This document shows positions 1 to 7,058 of a stretch of 8,497 nt of DNA, piece by piece. The position numbers and the translations under genes are program-made. Source of the stretch: Chlamydiota bacterium (GTDB lineage: Bacteria; Chlamydiota; Chlamydiia; Chlamydiales; Rhabdochlamydiaceae); the NCBI GenBank assembly GCA_016866585.1, contig VGMB01000055.1, positions 1 to 8,497 of the forward strand, given 5' to 3'. Numbering within the stretch: the stretch's first letter is position 1; the number at the start of each line of letters is the position of its first letter. The notes under the pieces were generated by a model. The model was not told the origin of the DNA, ran no database searches, and saw only the letters and a program-made list of their open reading frames with translations.

Positions 1-269
1 TACAGCAAATCGATATAAGGCTTTTTGGATGGATTAAAAAAAGATTTGCCAATCTAAACTTATCAACACGCAATACCCTTTCTTTGATTACGACTCAAGC
101 AATCGATACCATTCTTTTTAGTTTTTTAGGGTTATACGGTCTAGTCGAAAACATATATCATATAATTCTAGTGAGCTTTGTGGTTAAGGTGGCTGTTATC
201 TTTATGTCATACCCAGTAACCGCGATATCTAAAAAATTACTATACAAACAAGTAGAGCAGACAACATGA
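1..269 (+). CDS. yhhQ: Queuosine-precursor transporter (YhhQ/QueT-type), C-terminal part, 5' end outside window
   Basis: The frame is open from the left edge (first complete codon at 3) to TGA at 267-269, giving the last 88 residues of a membrane protein. The visible part has a basic cytoplasmic stretch (DIRLFGWIKKR), then N-T-L-S-L-I-T-T-Q-A-I-D-T followed by two hydrophobic segments and a short charged tail. This matches the C-terminal region of the YhhQ/COG1738 family, where an aromatic-basic segment precedes a (S/T)Q-x-x-D-T motif. Family members import 7-deazaguanine bases (preQ0, preQ1 or queuine). The gene overlaps tgt by four bases (ATGA), so the two are very probably co-transcribed and translationally coupled, which supports the substrate assignment. 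A TTG at 84 in the same frame is not the start, because homology-like sequence continues upstream to the edge. Which base is transported cannot be read from this fragment. Confidence 0.82.
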   Translation, partial: QQIDIRLFGWIKKRFANLNLSTRNTLSLITTQAIDTILFSFLGLYGLVENIYHIILVSFVVKVAVIFMSYPVTAISKKLLYKQVEQTT

Positions 270-1396
270 GTTATTTTTACTTCGAGCACATACACACTTC
301 GAAAAGATCTCGAGCTCGCGTGGGTAAAATTCACACCCCACACGGAGTGATCGACACCCCTAACTTCGTAGGTGTTGGTACCCACGGCACCCTTAAAACT
401 CTCGATAACACTCTTGTTGAGTCGATAGGTCTACAGCTTATGTTCTGTAATACATACCATCTGATGTTACAACCTGGAACTGAAGTTGTAAAAAAGGCAG
501 GAGGACTGCACAACTTTATTCAAAGAAAAATGCCTATAATCACCGACTCCGGAGGATTCCAAGTATTTAGCCTTGCCTATGGATCTGTTGCAGATGAGCT
601 CAAAAGTAAAGGATGTAAAAAAACTGATGGCATGGTTTTAAAGATCACAGAAGATGGTGTCTTATTTAGGTCTTACAGAGATGGCAGTAAAATGCTACTT
701 ACTCCTGAAACCTCAATTGGTGCCCAAAAAGATCTTGGCGCTGACATCATGATCTGTTTTGATGAACTCCCTCCATACCATATTGACCCGAAAAAACTAA
801 AAAAATCCCTTGACAGAACTCATCGCTGGGAAAAAAGATCGCTCGATGCACACAAAGCAAACCCTAATAACCAAGCTCTATATGCAGTTGTACATGGGGG
901 CATAGATCCAGAGTTAAGAAGAATTAGCTGTGAATACTTAAGTTCGTTGGACTTTGATGGTTTTTCAATAGGTGGTAGCTTGGGAAAAACAAAACAAGAA
1001 ATGCATACAATGCTCAGCACAGTAATGCCCCGCTTACCAGAAAACAAACCTAATCATCTTCTAGGCATAGGAGATCTTGAGTCTATTGATATGTGCGTTC
1101 CTTTAGGTATTGATACATTTGATAGCTCCTACCCCACAAGAGCTGCAAGACATGGGGTGCTCTTGACATCTCAAGGCAACTTAAAAACAACAAAAGCAAG
1201 TAACGCTGCTAATTTTGGTCCTATAGAAGAAGGCTGTACATGCTTTACTTGCAAGAAATTTTCTTTAGCCTATATTCATCATCTTTTTAAAGCCAATGAA
1301 ATTACAGGGCTGACACTTGCTACTATTCACAACTTACACTTCATGGTTCGTTTGATGGAAAGATACAGAGAAAAAATCTTAAATGATGAGATATAA
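266..1396 (+). CDS. tgt: tRNA-guanine(34) transglycosylase (probably queuine-using)
   Basis: This enzyme exchanges guanine 34 in GUN-anticodon tRNAs (Tyr, His, Asn, Asp) for a 7-deazaguanine base. It is full length at 376 residues. Visible family hallmarks are CNTYHL (61-66), DSGGFQVFSL with the general-acid/base Asp94, FDE (165-167), HGG (210-212), LGIGDLE (266-272), and FDSSYPTRAARHG with the nucleophile Asp286. The zinc site is C324-x-C326-x2-C329 plus His355, with the same spacing as Zymomonas Tgt (318/320/323/349). The start ATG overlaps the stop of the upstream transporter gene. No strong Shine-Dalgarno is visible, so coupling is likely. Position 240, in the GGSLGK loop, is Gly where preQ1-using bacterial enzymes have Val (Val233 in Zymomonas), and Leu168 replaces Cys158. 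A smaller side chain there fits a pocket able to take queuine. The family assignment is certain; the substrate is inferred. Confidence 0.97.
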   Translation: MSYFYFEHIHTSKRSRARVGKIHTPHGVIDTPNFVGVGTHGTLKTLDNTLVESIGLQLMFCNTYHLMLQPGTEVVKKAGGLHNFIQRKMPIITDSGGFQVFSLAYGSVADELKSKGCKKTDGMVLKITEDGVLFRSYRDGSKMLLTPETSIGAQKDLGADIMICFDELPPYHIDPKKLKKSLDRTHRWEKRSLDAHKANPNNQALYAVVHGGIDPELRRISCEYLSSLDFDGFSIGGSLGKTKQEMHTMLSTVMPRLPENKPNHLLGIGDLESIDMCVPLGIDTFDSSYPTRAARHGVLLTSQGNLKTTKASNAANFGPIEEGCTCFTCKKFSLAYIHHLFKANEITGLTLATIHNLHFMVRLMERYREKILNDEI

Positions 1397-1399
1397 AAG

Positions 1400-1440
1400 T
1401 CATAAGTAAAGCTTGACCTTGAGTCAAGCTTTACTTATGA
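1400..1440. terminator. Perfect 18-bp hairpin between convergent tgt and tdk, likely bidirectional terminator
   Basis: Arms 1400-1417 and 1423-1440 are exact reverse complements around the 5-base loop CTTGA. The tgt stop ends only 3 bases before the left arm, and the tdk stop codon (1435-1437 on -) lies inside the right arm. Read on the - strand, the stem is followed by ACTTTTATAT, a modest U-rich tail. Read on +, there is no long T-run after the stem, although the inner stem ends in CTTTACTTATGA. A shared terminator is the simplest reading; termination efficiency in the + direction is less sure. Confidence 0.75.
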
Positions 1441-2031
1441 AACACCGGCAAAAGCTTTTTGCTTACTTTTTTCTATTTGATCTGCATAACAGCTGTAACA
1501 TGTAGGATAATATCTTTCTTCAGTTCCTAGTTGGACAACAGGGCCGTCAAAACAAGCGACACCATCAACGTGGCGTAAATTCAAAATCGATTTTCTATTG
1601 CAAAAATGGCAAGTAGCCTTAACTTCTTCAATAGAATCAGCAAGCTCCATTAAGCGACGAGATCCTTCAAAAAGCTTTGTTTTAAAATCAGTACGTAGAC
1701 CGTAGCAGATTATAGGTATTTGCCTACTAAGAGTGATTTCTCTTAGCTGATCAATATGATGAGCAGAAACAAACTGTACTTCGTCTACAAGAATACAGCT
1801 TATGTCTGTAAAATCAACCTCAAGAAGATCTGTATCCATGGTGATGAGAATATCTGCGACCATCTCAAGGCCAGCACGTGAGCGTATATTCTCTTTACCA
1901 AACCGAATATCTAAATCTGGCTTGAGTAGCAAAATTTTTTTTCCTTGTTGTCTGTAGTTATGTGCCACTGCTAAAAGGTTCAAGGTTTTGGCACTTCCAA
2001 CAGTACCATATCTAAAATATAACTTTGCCAT
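1435..2031 (-). CDS. tdk: Thymidine kinase, type II (TK1-like)
   Basis: It phosphorylates thymidine to dTMP, salvaging host nucleoside. At 198 residues it has the normal length for the bacterial TK1-like family. Visible motifs are a Walker A loop at 8-16 (YGTVGSAKT), KPDLDIRFG (37-45), SRAGLE (51-56), the DE-x-QF motif with catalytic Glu84 (VDEVQF 82-87), and the CYGLRTDF lasso-loop start (109-116). The structural zinc site is C141-x2-C144 and C178-x2-C181. The last Gly of the usual Walker A GKT is Ala14 here (S-A-K-T). The start ATG at 2031 is preceded by AAAGGG at a usable distance. The gene faces tgt tail-to-tail and shares its hairpin; upstream lies a 120-bp divergent region shared with the acetyltransferase gene. 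It is probably monocistronic. The family assignment is very secure. Confidence 0.95.
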   Translation of the reverse strand: MAKLYFRYGTVGSAKTLNLLAVAHNYRQQGKKILLLKPDLDIRFGKENIRSRAGLEMVADILITMDTDLLEVDFTDISCILVDEVQFVSAHHIDQLREITLSRQIPIICYGLRTDFKTKLFEGSRRLMELADSIEEVKATCHFCNRKSILNLRHVDGVACFDGPVVQLGTEERYYPTCYSCYADQIEKSKQKAFAGVS

Positions 2032-2151
2032 AATTTAGGCCCTTTATTATGTTAAGAATATATTAAAATTCGCAAGTTCGATAAGGGGATCAATTCCCGA
2101 CAGTGGATTTTAACCTTATTTCAAGATTAAATCGAAGGGAGAAATTATCAA

Positions 2152-2748
2152 ATGCTACTCACAGAGCTGAACATAAAGACTTTTACTGGACACTCGATAA
2201 AGCCCTACATTTCATGTATATCCCGCTTAAGCCTGGAAGTATTTCAAGAATATCCATATTTCTGCGATAGCCATTTAGAAAATGAGATAGACTCTCTTGT
2301 TAAATACGCCGAGTCTGAAAAATCTATTGCTACTATACTTTTTGAGGGATCCAAGGTCGTAGGTGCTGCAACGGGCATTCCTTTAGAAGAAGACGATGAG
2401 ATCATCCAAAAACCGTTTAAACTCCATAATATTGATGTCAGTAAATACTATCATTTTGGAGAGGCTCTTTTGCTAAAGGAGTATCGTCGAAGAGGCGTAG
2501 GGCATCACTTTTATGAAATTCGTGAAGAACATGCAAAAAAACTGGGATTTGAAACAGCATGCTTTTACGTTAAAGACAGACATGATGACGATCTTTCACG
2601 TCCTTTAGACTATTATCCTTTAGATGACTTTTGGAGAAAAAGAGGCTTCGTTCATCACAAAGAACTTAAAGTGTGGCTTAAGTGGAAGACATTTGAAGAA
2701 AAAGCAGCCTCTGAAAAAGACTGCTCATTCTGGGTAAAAAAACTTTAA
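2152..2748 (+). CDS. GNAT-family N-acetyltransferase
   Basis: This 198-residue soluble protein has the GNAT fold order. A strand carrying KVVGAATGIPL (68-78) is followed by the acetyl-CoA pyrophosphate-binding motif A, seen as FGEALLLKEYRRRGVG (102-117), with R112-R-R-G-V-G giving the R/Q-x-x-G-x-G/A signature. The helix HHFYEIREEHAKKLGF follows, and a C-terminal part contains DDFWRKRGF (158-166), the usual Y/F-x-x-x-GF element. It should transfer an acetyl group from acetyl-CoA to an amine, but the substrate cannot be told. The ATG is supported by AAGGGAG at 2135-2141, about 10 bases upstream. Its TAA interlocks with the stop of the convergent RDD gene. It is divergent from tdk with no shared function evident. 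Confidence 0.88.
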   Translation: MLLTELNIKTFTGHSIKPYISCISRLSLEVFQEYPYFCDSHLENEIDSLVKYAESEKSIATILFEGSKVVGAATGIPLEEDDEIIQKPFKLHNIDVSKYYHFGEALLLKEYRRRGVGHHFYEIREEHAKKLGFETACFYVKDRHDDDLSRPLDYYPLDDFWRKRGFVHHKELKVWLKWKTFEEKAASEKDCSFWVKKL

Positions 2749-3662
2749 GACTGCACTTCGAAGGAGTCTAAAAATTCCTGATGCAGTAATTTATTAGCGT
2801 AAGATGGGGGATATGTTACGGTAAGTCGATAAACGGTAGTTCCTACCATAATCAATCTTCCTTGAACTTCTTGACCATCTTGCGTGTAGTAGAAATCAAG
2901 AGCCCTATGCGACTGATGTTTGGTAAAGTGCTTCTGAAGAAGTGATGAATTAGGAGTATGATCTACAATACCTTCTAAAGCTCCTTGAAGTATCCTGCTT
3001 GCCCCTGCAAGCTTCCATTTTTTAGGAATCTGCATATAGCTTACAGAATAAGAAACTTTTTTGTTTTGATAGCTTGTAAATTCGTTGTATTGCAGGACTT
3101 TGTCATGCTCTGGAATAGGAACTTCTTTAGATTCACTAGTAGGGTCATTAGGGAATAAAACACTAAAACCTCCCTCATTAGACGTATAGGCTACCCATCC
3201 ATCCACGGCTGTAGTCTGCGTATACCCTGTAGAATAATCTGAAAGTTCCTGCTGGTAAGAAGCTCCAAAAATTGTAACAAAACAAAATGCGAACCCTATG
3301 ACCTTTCTCTTAACACTAATCATTTTTTGCTTAATGACACCAGGTCTTATTCCCACAAGTAGAGAACGTTTTAAACTTATAAGATAAGGAAGTCTTCCGC
3401 CAATATGGGTTCCAATTTGCAGTCCGAATATTTTTTTTCCAATGGTAGTCCCCCATTTAGAAACTAAAAGAGCTTCTAAAGGTATCCAGAGAAGAGGAAG
3501 AAAACAGGCAAAAATATAGTAGTAATATTCTTCGACATAAAAGGGAAGAAAAAGCGAGATGAACTTCAGTAAGATGAAAAACAAACAATAGTCTATCACC
3601 TTTGCTGCAATACGGCTCCAAAAAGTAGGAGTTTTTGAAAGCCAAAAAACTTGATTTAACAT
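2745..3662 (-). CDS. RDD-domain membrane protein with C-terminal PsbP-like/DUF1795-like extracytoplasmic domain
   Basis: I chose ATG at 3662 (305 residues) over the in-frame TTG at 3671, since neither has a clear Shine-Dalgarno and ATG is the ordinary choice. The N-terminal RDD part is visible as FWSRIAAKVIDY (14-25, with Arg17 and Asp24), hydrophobic segments near 22-42 and 46-66, and the conserved KWGTTIGKKIFGLQI stretch (69-83). A third hydrophobic segment lies near 121-136. From about 155 there is a water-soluble domain starting GWVAYTSNEGGFSVLFPNDP and ending FLDSFEVQS. Its pattern (FSVLFP near the start, GRLIMVGTTVYRLTVTYP near the end, a terminal F-x-D-SF) resembles small PsbP-like/DUF1795 folds. 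RDD proteins are of mostly unknown, sometimes transport-related, function. The combination suggests an inner-membrane anchor with a periplasmic sensor or binding domain. The biological role is unknown. Confidence 0.8.
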   Translation of the reverse strand: MLNQVFWLSKTPTFWSRIAAKVIDYCLFFILLKFISLFLPFYVEEYYYYIFACFLPLLWIPLEALLVSKWGTTIGKKIFGLQIGTHIGGRLPYLISLKRSLLVGIRPGVIKQKMISVKRKVIGFAFCFVTIFGASYQQELSDYSTGYTQTTAVDGWVAYTSNEGGFSVLFPNDPTSESKEVPIPEHDKVLQYNEFTSYQNKKVSYSVSYMQIPKKWKLAGASRILQGALEGIVDHTPNSSLLQKHFTKHQSHRALDFYYTQDGQEVQGRLIMVGTTVYRLTVTYPPSYANKLLHQEFLDSFEVQS

Positions 3663-3692
3663 AAAAACCAAAATTAAACAGAATTACAATAT

Positions 3693-3721
3693 ATTATAAT
3701 TGCATGTTAATTATAAAACAA
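3693..3721 (-). promoter_or_regulatory. Candidate promoter for the RDD gene
   Basis: On the - strand, a perfect TATAAT (3698-3693) lies 17 bases downstream of TTGTTT (3721-3716). It sits about 30 bases before the chosen ATG at 3662, leaving a plausible leader. The -35 match is weak, and the whole intergenic region is so AT-rich that chance matches are expected. Confidence 0.35.
3694..3716. repeat. 8-bp inverted repeat in the divergent RDD/LRR intergenic region
   Basis: TTATAATT (3694-3701) and its exact complement AATTATAA (3709-3716) flank a 7-base spacer. The palindrome covers the candidate -10 of the RDD gene and lies upstream of the LRR gene, so it could be an operator for both divergent genes. 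It may equally be chance in AT-rich DNA. Confidence 0.4.
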
Positions 3722-3761
3722 ATAAACTAAAATATTTATCAATAATTAAAATTTTAAATTT

Positions 3762-5690
3762 ATGACTCCTATCTCTTCTTGCCTCAGTAAGGCCAACATA
3801 CCGAACAGTTCAATTCACACATCAAAAGAAAATATTCTTTATCATTCATTTTTAATATCGATAGTTATTTTTTGTGCACTTAGAGTTTTAAGCAGACATA
3901 AAAAAAATATTTTCCAAAACAATATTGAAAAATGGGTTAATTCTTTTTCAGGATATGAAAGAGGTCAGGCCTATTTAGTAGCCTCAATAGTTAACTCTGC
4001 CCATATTAGATCTGCAACCAGTTTAAAAATAAAAGATTATAATATAAGAGATCTGCCGCAAGCTTTATTTGATCTTACCAAACTAAGGCATTTAGAGATC
4101 GAATTTACAAATATCAAACAAATCCCACCAAGCATTCAAAAAACCAATAGACTCGTAACCTTATTCTTGGAAAACAGCCAGCTTGAAAAGATCCCCCAAG
4201 AACTGGAGCATCTCACAAATCTCACGTTTTTATCATTCAAAGGAAATCGATTAAAAAATACAGCCCTTTCATGGGACAAGCTTACAGAGTTAAAGATTAT
4301 TGATTTATCATTTAATCAGATCCAAAAAATACCAAAAAAAATGACCCAAATTGAAGGACTCGAAATTCTCAGGATATCGGGCAATAAAATAACTAAATTA
4401 TTTTGCGGTATTTTTAAAATGAAGAATCTAATCCATTTACAAGCCAATCAAAACAGGTTGTCTTCACTACCATCTGAAGCATTTGAAGGAAATCTATGCA
4501 TACTTGAAGTCAGTCATAACAAAATTCGTAACCTGGCTGAATCAACACAATCAAACAACAATCTAGAACTTCTAAATCTTAGTAATAATGAGATTCAAGA
4601 ACTCCCGATATCTATAGGGAACTTTCCTTATCTTTCATCTTTATTGCTAAGACATAATCAACTTAGATATATACCAAGTTCTATCGGATACTTAAGGAAT
4701 TTACAACACTTTGATTTAAGCCATAATAGTAAACTTCATGACCTGCCTTTATCATGTATATATTTAACTTCTCTTAGTATTTTTGATGTCAACAATACAT
4801 CTGTAAGCAGCAAAAACCTCGATATGATATTTGATGGCATGCGAGCGAACCATACTAGTAATAATGATCTAAATCTAAAAACAAAAATAAAAATTTGGGC
4901 TACTTATGCTGAAAAAAAACCACCCATACTCACCTTTTTAATACCTCATGAATTAGCAGAGATCCAAGAGTGGCTGTTACGACTAGAAACGACGAAACAG
5001 TTCCAAGGAAAAAACAAACAGATGGCTCAATTAGTTATTGATATTTTAACTCACTTAAATAACGAAAAATTCAAAAAAGAATTTTTCAATGAAATCAACG
5101 GTGTGCTTTCTGATTGCGAAGACAAAGCGCTTATGACGATCCTTTTGATAAACCTGAAGTTCCAGTTGCTTATTGAAAATAATAACAGCCCCCGTAAGCA
5201 ACTCGATCTGATTACAAAAGCGTCTAGAACTATACTACTATTAAAACTTATAGCAAAAGATCTTATCACAAACTCAACACAATCAGAATCGACACAAGTT
5301 TTTCTGTATTTTTTAGCAACTAAAAGCGAGAAGTTAGGCCTTTTATTGCCGTGGGATGATTTTGATATCCATTATAGAGAATTTACTGAGATTATATTAA
5401 CAAACAGTCAGCATCAAATAATTGATTCTCTCGACGATAAAATCCTCACAACTGACACATCAACACTACTTTTAAACAACACAGAAGAAGCATCGTTACG
5501 CTTTATAGAAAAATATTTTCCAGAAGAACATCAAAACCTCCTTATATTTTTTGAAAAAAAACTAGAGGAAATTGAAGCTGCAAATCACACTTATGAAGAC
5601 TACATCATAAAATTAGAAGAACTAAAGTATGAAAGAATAAAAAAAACAAAAACTACTTTAGAACAATGCATACCACACATAACCACGTAG
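3762..5690 (+). CDS. LRR protein with C-terminal NEL-like E3 ubiquitin-ligase domain, candidate type III effector
   Basis: This 642-residue protein resembles the IpaH/SspH layout. Residues 1-27 are Ser/Thr/Ile/Asn-rich, as in type III secretion signals. Residues 29-43 form a hydrophobic segment (SFLISIVIFCALRVL). Residues 54-84 (IEKWVNSFSGYERGQAY onward) resemble the helical cap before the LRRs of SspH-type proteins. About twelve leucine-rich repeats of 22-24 residues run from 85 to 357 (e.g. LELLNLSNNEIQELP, LQHFDLSHNSKLHDLP). The C-terminal helical region, about 374-636, has LSDCEDKALMTILLINLKF with Cys452 and Asp454 at the position of the NEL catalytic C-x-D motif, and further on TQVFLYFLATKSEKLGL, which fits the next NEL block. 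In that family the Cys carries ubiquitin and the LRR selects host targets. No Shine-Dalgarno precedes the ATG and the upstream DNA is very AT-rich. The LRR call is certain; NEL is probable; secretion is inferred. Confidence 0.85.
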   Translation: MTPISSCLSKANIPNSSIHTSKENILYHSFLISIVIFCALRVLSRHKKNIFQNNIEKWVNSFSGYERGQAYLVASIVNSAHIRSATSLKIKDYNIRDLPQALFDLTKLRHLEIEFTNIKQIPPSIQKTNRLVTLFLENSQLEKIPQELEHLTNLTFLSFKGNRLKNTALSWDKLTELKIIDLSFNQIQKIPKKMTQIEGLEILRISGNKITKLFCGIFKMKNLIHLQANQNRLSSLPSEAFEGNLCILEVSHNKIRNLAESTQSNNNLELLNLSNNEIQELPISIGNFPYLSSLLLRHNQLRYIPSSIGYLRNLQHFDLSHNSKLHDLPLSCIYLTSLSIFDVNNTSVSSKNLDMIFDGMRANHTSNNDLNLKTKIKIWATYAEKKPPILTFLIPHELAEIQEWLLRLETTKQFQGKNKQMAQLVIDILTHLNNEKFKKEFFNEINGVLSDCEDKALMTILLINLKFQLLIENNNSPRKQLDLITKASRTILLLKLIAKDLITNSTQSESTQVFLYFLATKSEKLGLLLPWDDFDIHYREFTEIILTNSQHQIIDSLDDKILTTDTSTLLLNNTEEASLRFIEKYFPEEHQNLLIFFEKKLEEIEAANHTYEDYIIKLEELKYERIKKTKTTLEQCIPHITT

Positions 5691-5765
5691 ATTTTTTTAA
5701 GACGGTGAATGATAGTCCCTACTTCTATTTAGAATATGAATTTGATATCTGTTGTTTTAGGACCA

Positions 5766-5786
5766 ATTCTTATATTTTATAAGAAT
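5766..5786. terminator. AT-rich hairpin downstream of the LRR gene, possible weak terminator
   Basis: Arms 5766-5774 (ATTCTTATA) and 5778-5786 (TATAAGAAT) pair perfectly around a TTT loop, 76 bases after the LRR-gene stop. The stem has few G-C pairs and no T-run follows on +, so intrinsic termination is uncertain. Confidence 0.3.
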
Positions 5787-5899
5787 AAAAAATAATTTCA
5801 GACGACTTATGTTATCAAACATTTCTCTAAGAGTTTTTTTACATGGTCAAGTTATTAAACTGCGATGTTTTATGACTAGAAAAAATTTATGAGCTGCTA

Positions 5900-6740
5900 A
5901 TGAGTAATTTACCTAACGAAATATGCCCAGATTGGAAAGAAAACAAACCCAAGATCCTTAATGGCGTTATAGTTGGCTGTGATGAAAAGCAAGAATGGAT
6001 GTTACCTTGGTGGTGGTTGAACTTCTCTTCAAACAACAGTTTTCCTGTTGCTTTTGTTGATTTTGGTTTATCTGAAAATGCTAAGGCATGGTGTGCAGCT
6101 CACGGAACGCTGATTTCTTTACAGACACCTACACATTTTGTTGCAGAACGAAATGAGGTTGATCCATCTTTAGTAGCTTTATGGGAATTACTGATACATG
6201 GTAAACAGTTATGGAATTTACGAAAGTCATGGTTTAAAAAACTTTTAGCTCTTATGCAAACACCCTTTCAAAATACCTTATGGATAGATGTAGATTATCA
6301 AACAACTGGCGCACTAGATGAGATTTTTACTATATCTGCTGATATGGCTTTATCTAGAGAGCAAACTGTGATTCAAGAGTCATTAAAACCGATAGGGCTG
6401 ACTCTGCCTGGAGAGGCGAGCTTTAATTCGGGTATGGTCTTTTATTAAGTATAATTCTAGTGGTATTTTAAAATGGGCTAAACGCGCTCTTACTGAAAAC
6501 AATCAGTTTTGCGGAGATCAGGATCTTCTCTCTAGAATTATATATGAAGATGGAACCGGTTTTGAAGAGCTCCCTGCAATTTATAATTGGAATCCAATAT
6601 CAGGTAGTAATCCAAATGCCATCGTGTACCTTTGGACAGGGATTTCGGGTAAAAAACAAATACAAAAGCAAATAAATGAACTGTCTGTTGTTCCTATTTT
6701 AAATGAACAACTAAAAATTATTGGTTTTTTAACAACTTGA
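5900..6740 (+). pseudogene. Glycosyltransferase-like gene (GT-A, DxD) broken by one frameshift
   Basis: Two adjoining frames read as one protein of about 279 residues. The first (5900-6448) gives 182 residues ending N-S-G-M-V-F-Y-stop. The second resumes at 6447 as KYNSSGILKWAKRALTENNQ and runs to TGA at 6738. Removing one base at about 6446 fuses them to ...GMVFYKYNSSG... The first half has NGVIVGCDEKQEWMLPWWWL at the N-terminus and WIDVDYQTTGALDEIF, where Asp130-x-Asp132 matches the metal-binding DxD of GT-A glycosyltransferases that act on nucleotide sugars. FNSGMVFY is the usual NSG block, and FCGDQDLLSRI in the second half fits the D-Q-x-x-L element after it. The second half keeps sensible coding composition, so the lesion is recent or is a sequence error. 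Donor and acceptor sugars are unknown. The start has only a weak ribosome-binding site. Confidence 0.72.
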
Positions 6741-6924
6741 TAGAATCTTATACTATCTTAGCAATCTCCTTTTTTCATTTTTTAAAAGACTAATAAGAAA
6801 TGAGTGTCGTAAACCTTTTTCAAAATCTAAACCTCCAAAGGTTCGATCTATAAGGAAAATCATTGAGCATATGTATTTATTAAGGCAGTTTATAAAAAAA
6901 ACGCTGTCCCGATTGTTGATTATC

Positions 6925-7058
6925 TTATGTCTGACTTTAAGAAATGGATAGTCCGGAATGATTTACATATGGCGAGTATGGAAAAAGTTAGCTGTTTTTA
7001 GCATAATATTGGATATCTCTTCATTCAAAGATAACTTGTAGGTTATTGTCAGACATAA
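6925..7058. repeat. Pair of 11-bp inverted repeats 112 bp apart
   Basis: TTATGTCTGAC (6925-6935) and GTCAGACATAA (7048-7058) are exact reverse complements. No transposase or target duplication is visible around them, so this is recorded only as a structure, possibly a remnant of a small mobile element. Confidence 0.35.

Noticed and set aside
84..269. A separate 61-residue gene starting at TTG 84
   Set aside because: The same frame is open to the left edge with family-like sequence, so this is the tail of the transporter gene.
2070..2115. tRNA-like T-arm sequence (AGTTCGATAAGGGG...TTCCCG) between tdk and the acetyltransferase gene
   Set aside because: Arms and loop do not fit a 5-bp stem with a 7-base loop, and no acceptor, anticodon or D arm pairs around it.
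5809..5892. Small 27-residue frame before the glycosyltransferase-like gene
   Set aside because: No ribosome-binding site and no recognisable composition; such frames are expected by chance.
6436..6450. Programmed +1 frameshift at TAT-TAA-G in place of a mutation
   Set aside because: It recalls release-factor-2-style shifting at a stop, but there is no upstream Shine-Dalgarno-like stimulator and tRNA-Tyr would pair poorly after slipping from UAU to AUU. A lesion or error is simpler.
6823..6843. Short hairpin AACCT/AGGTT in the gene-poor interval as a terminator
   Set aside because: Only a 5-bp stem, with no T-run after it.
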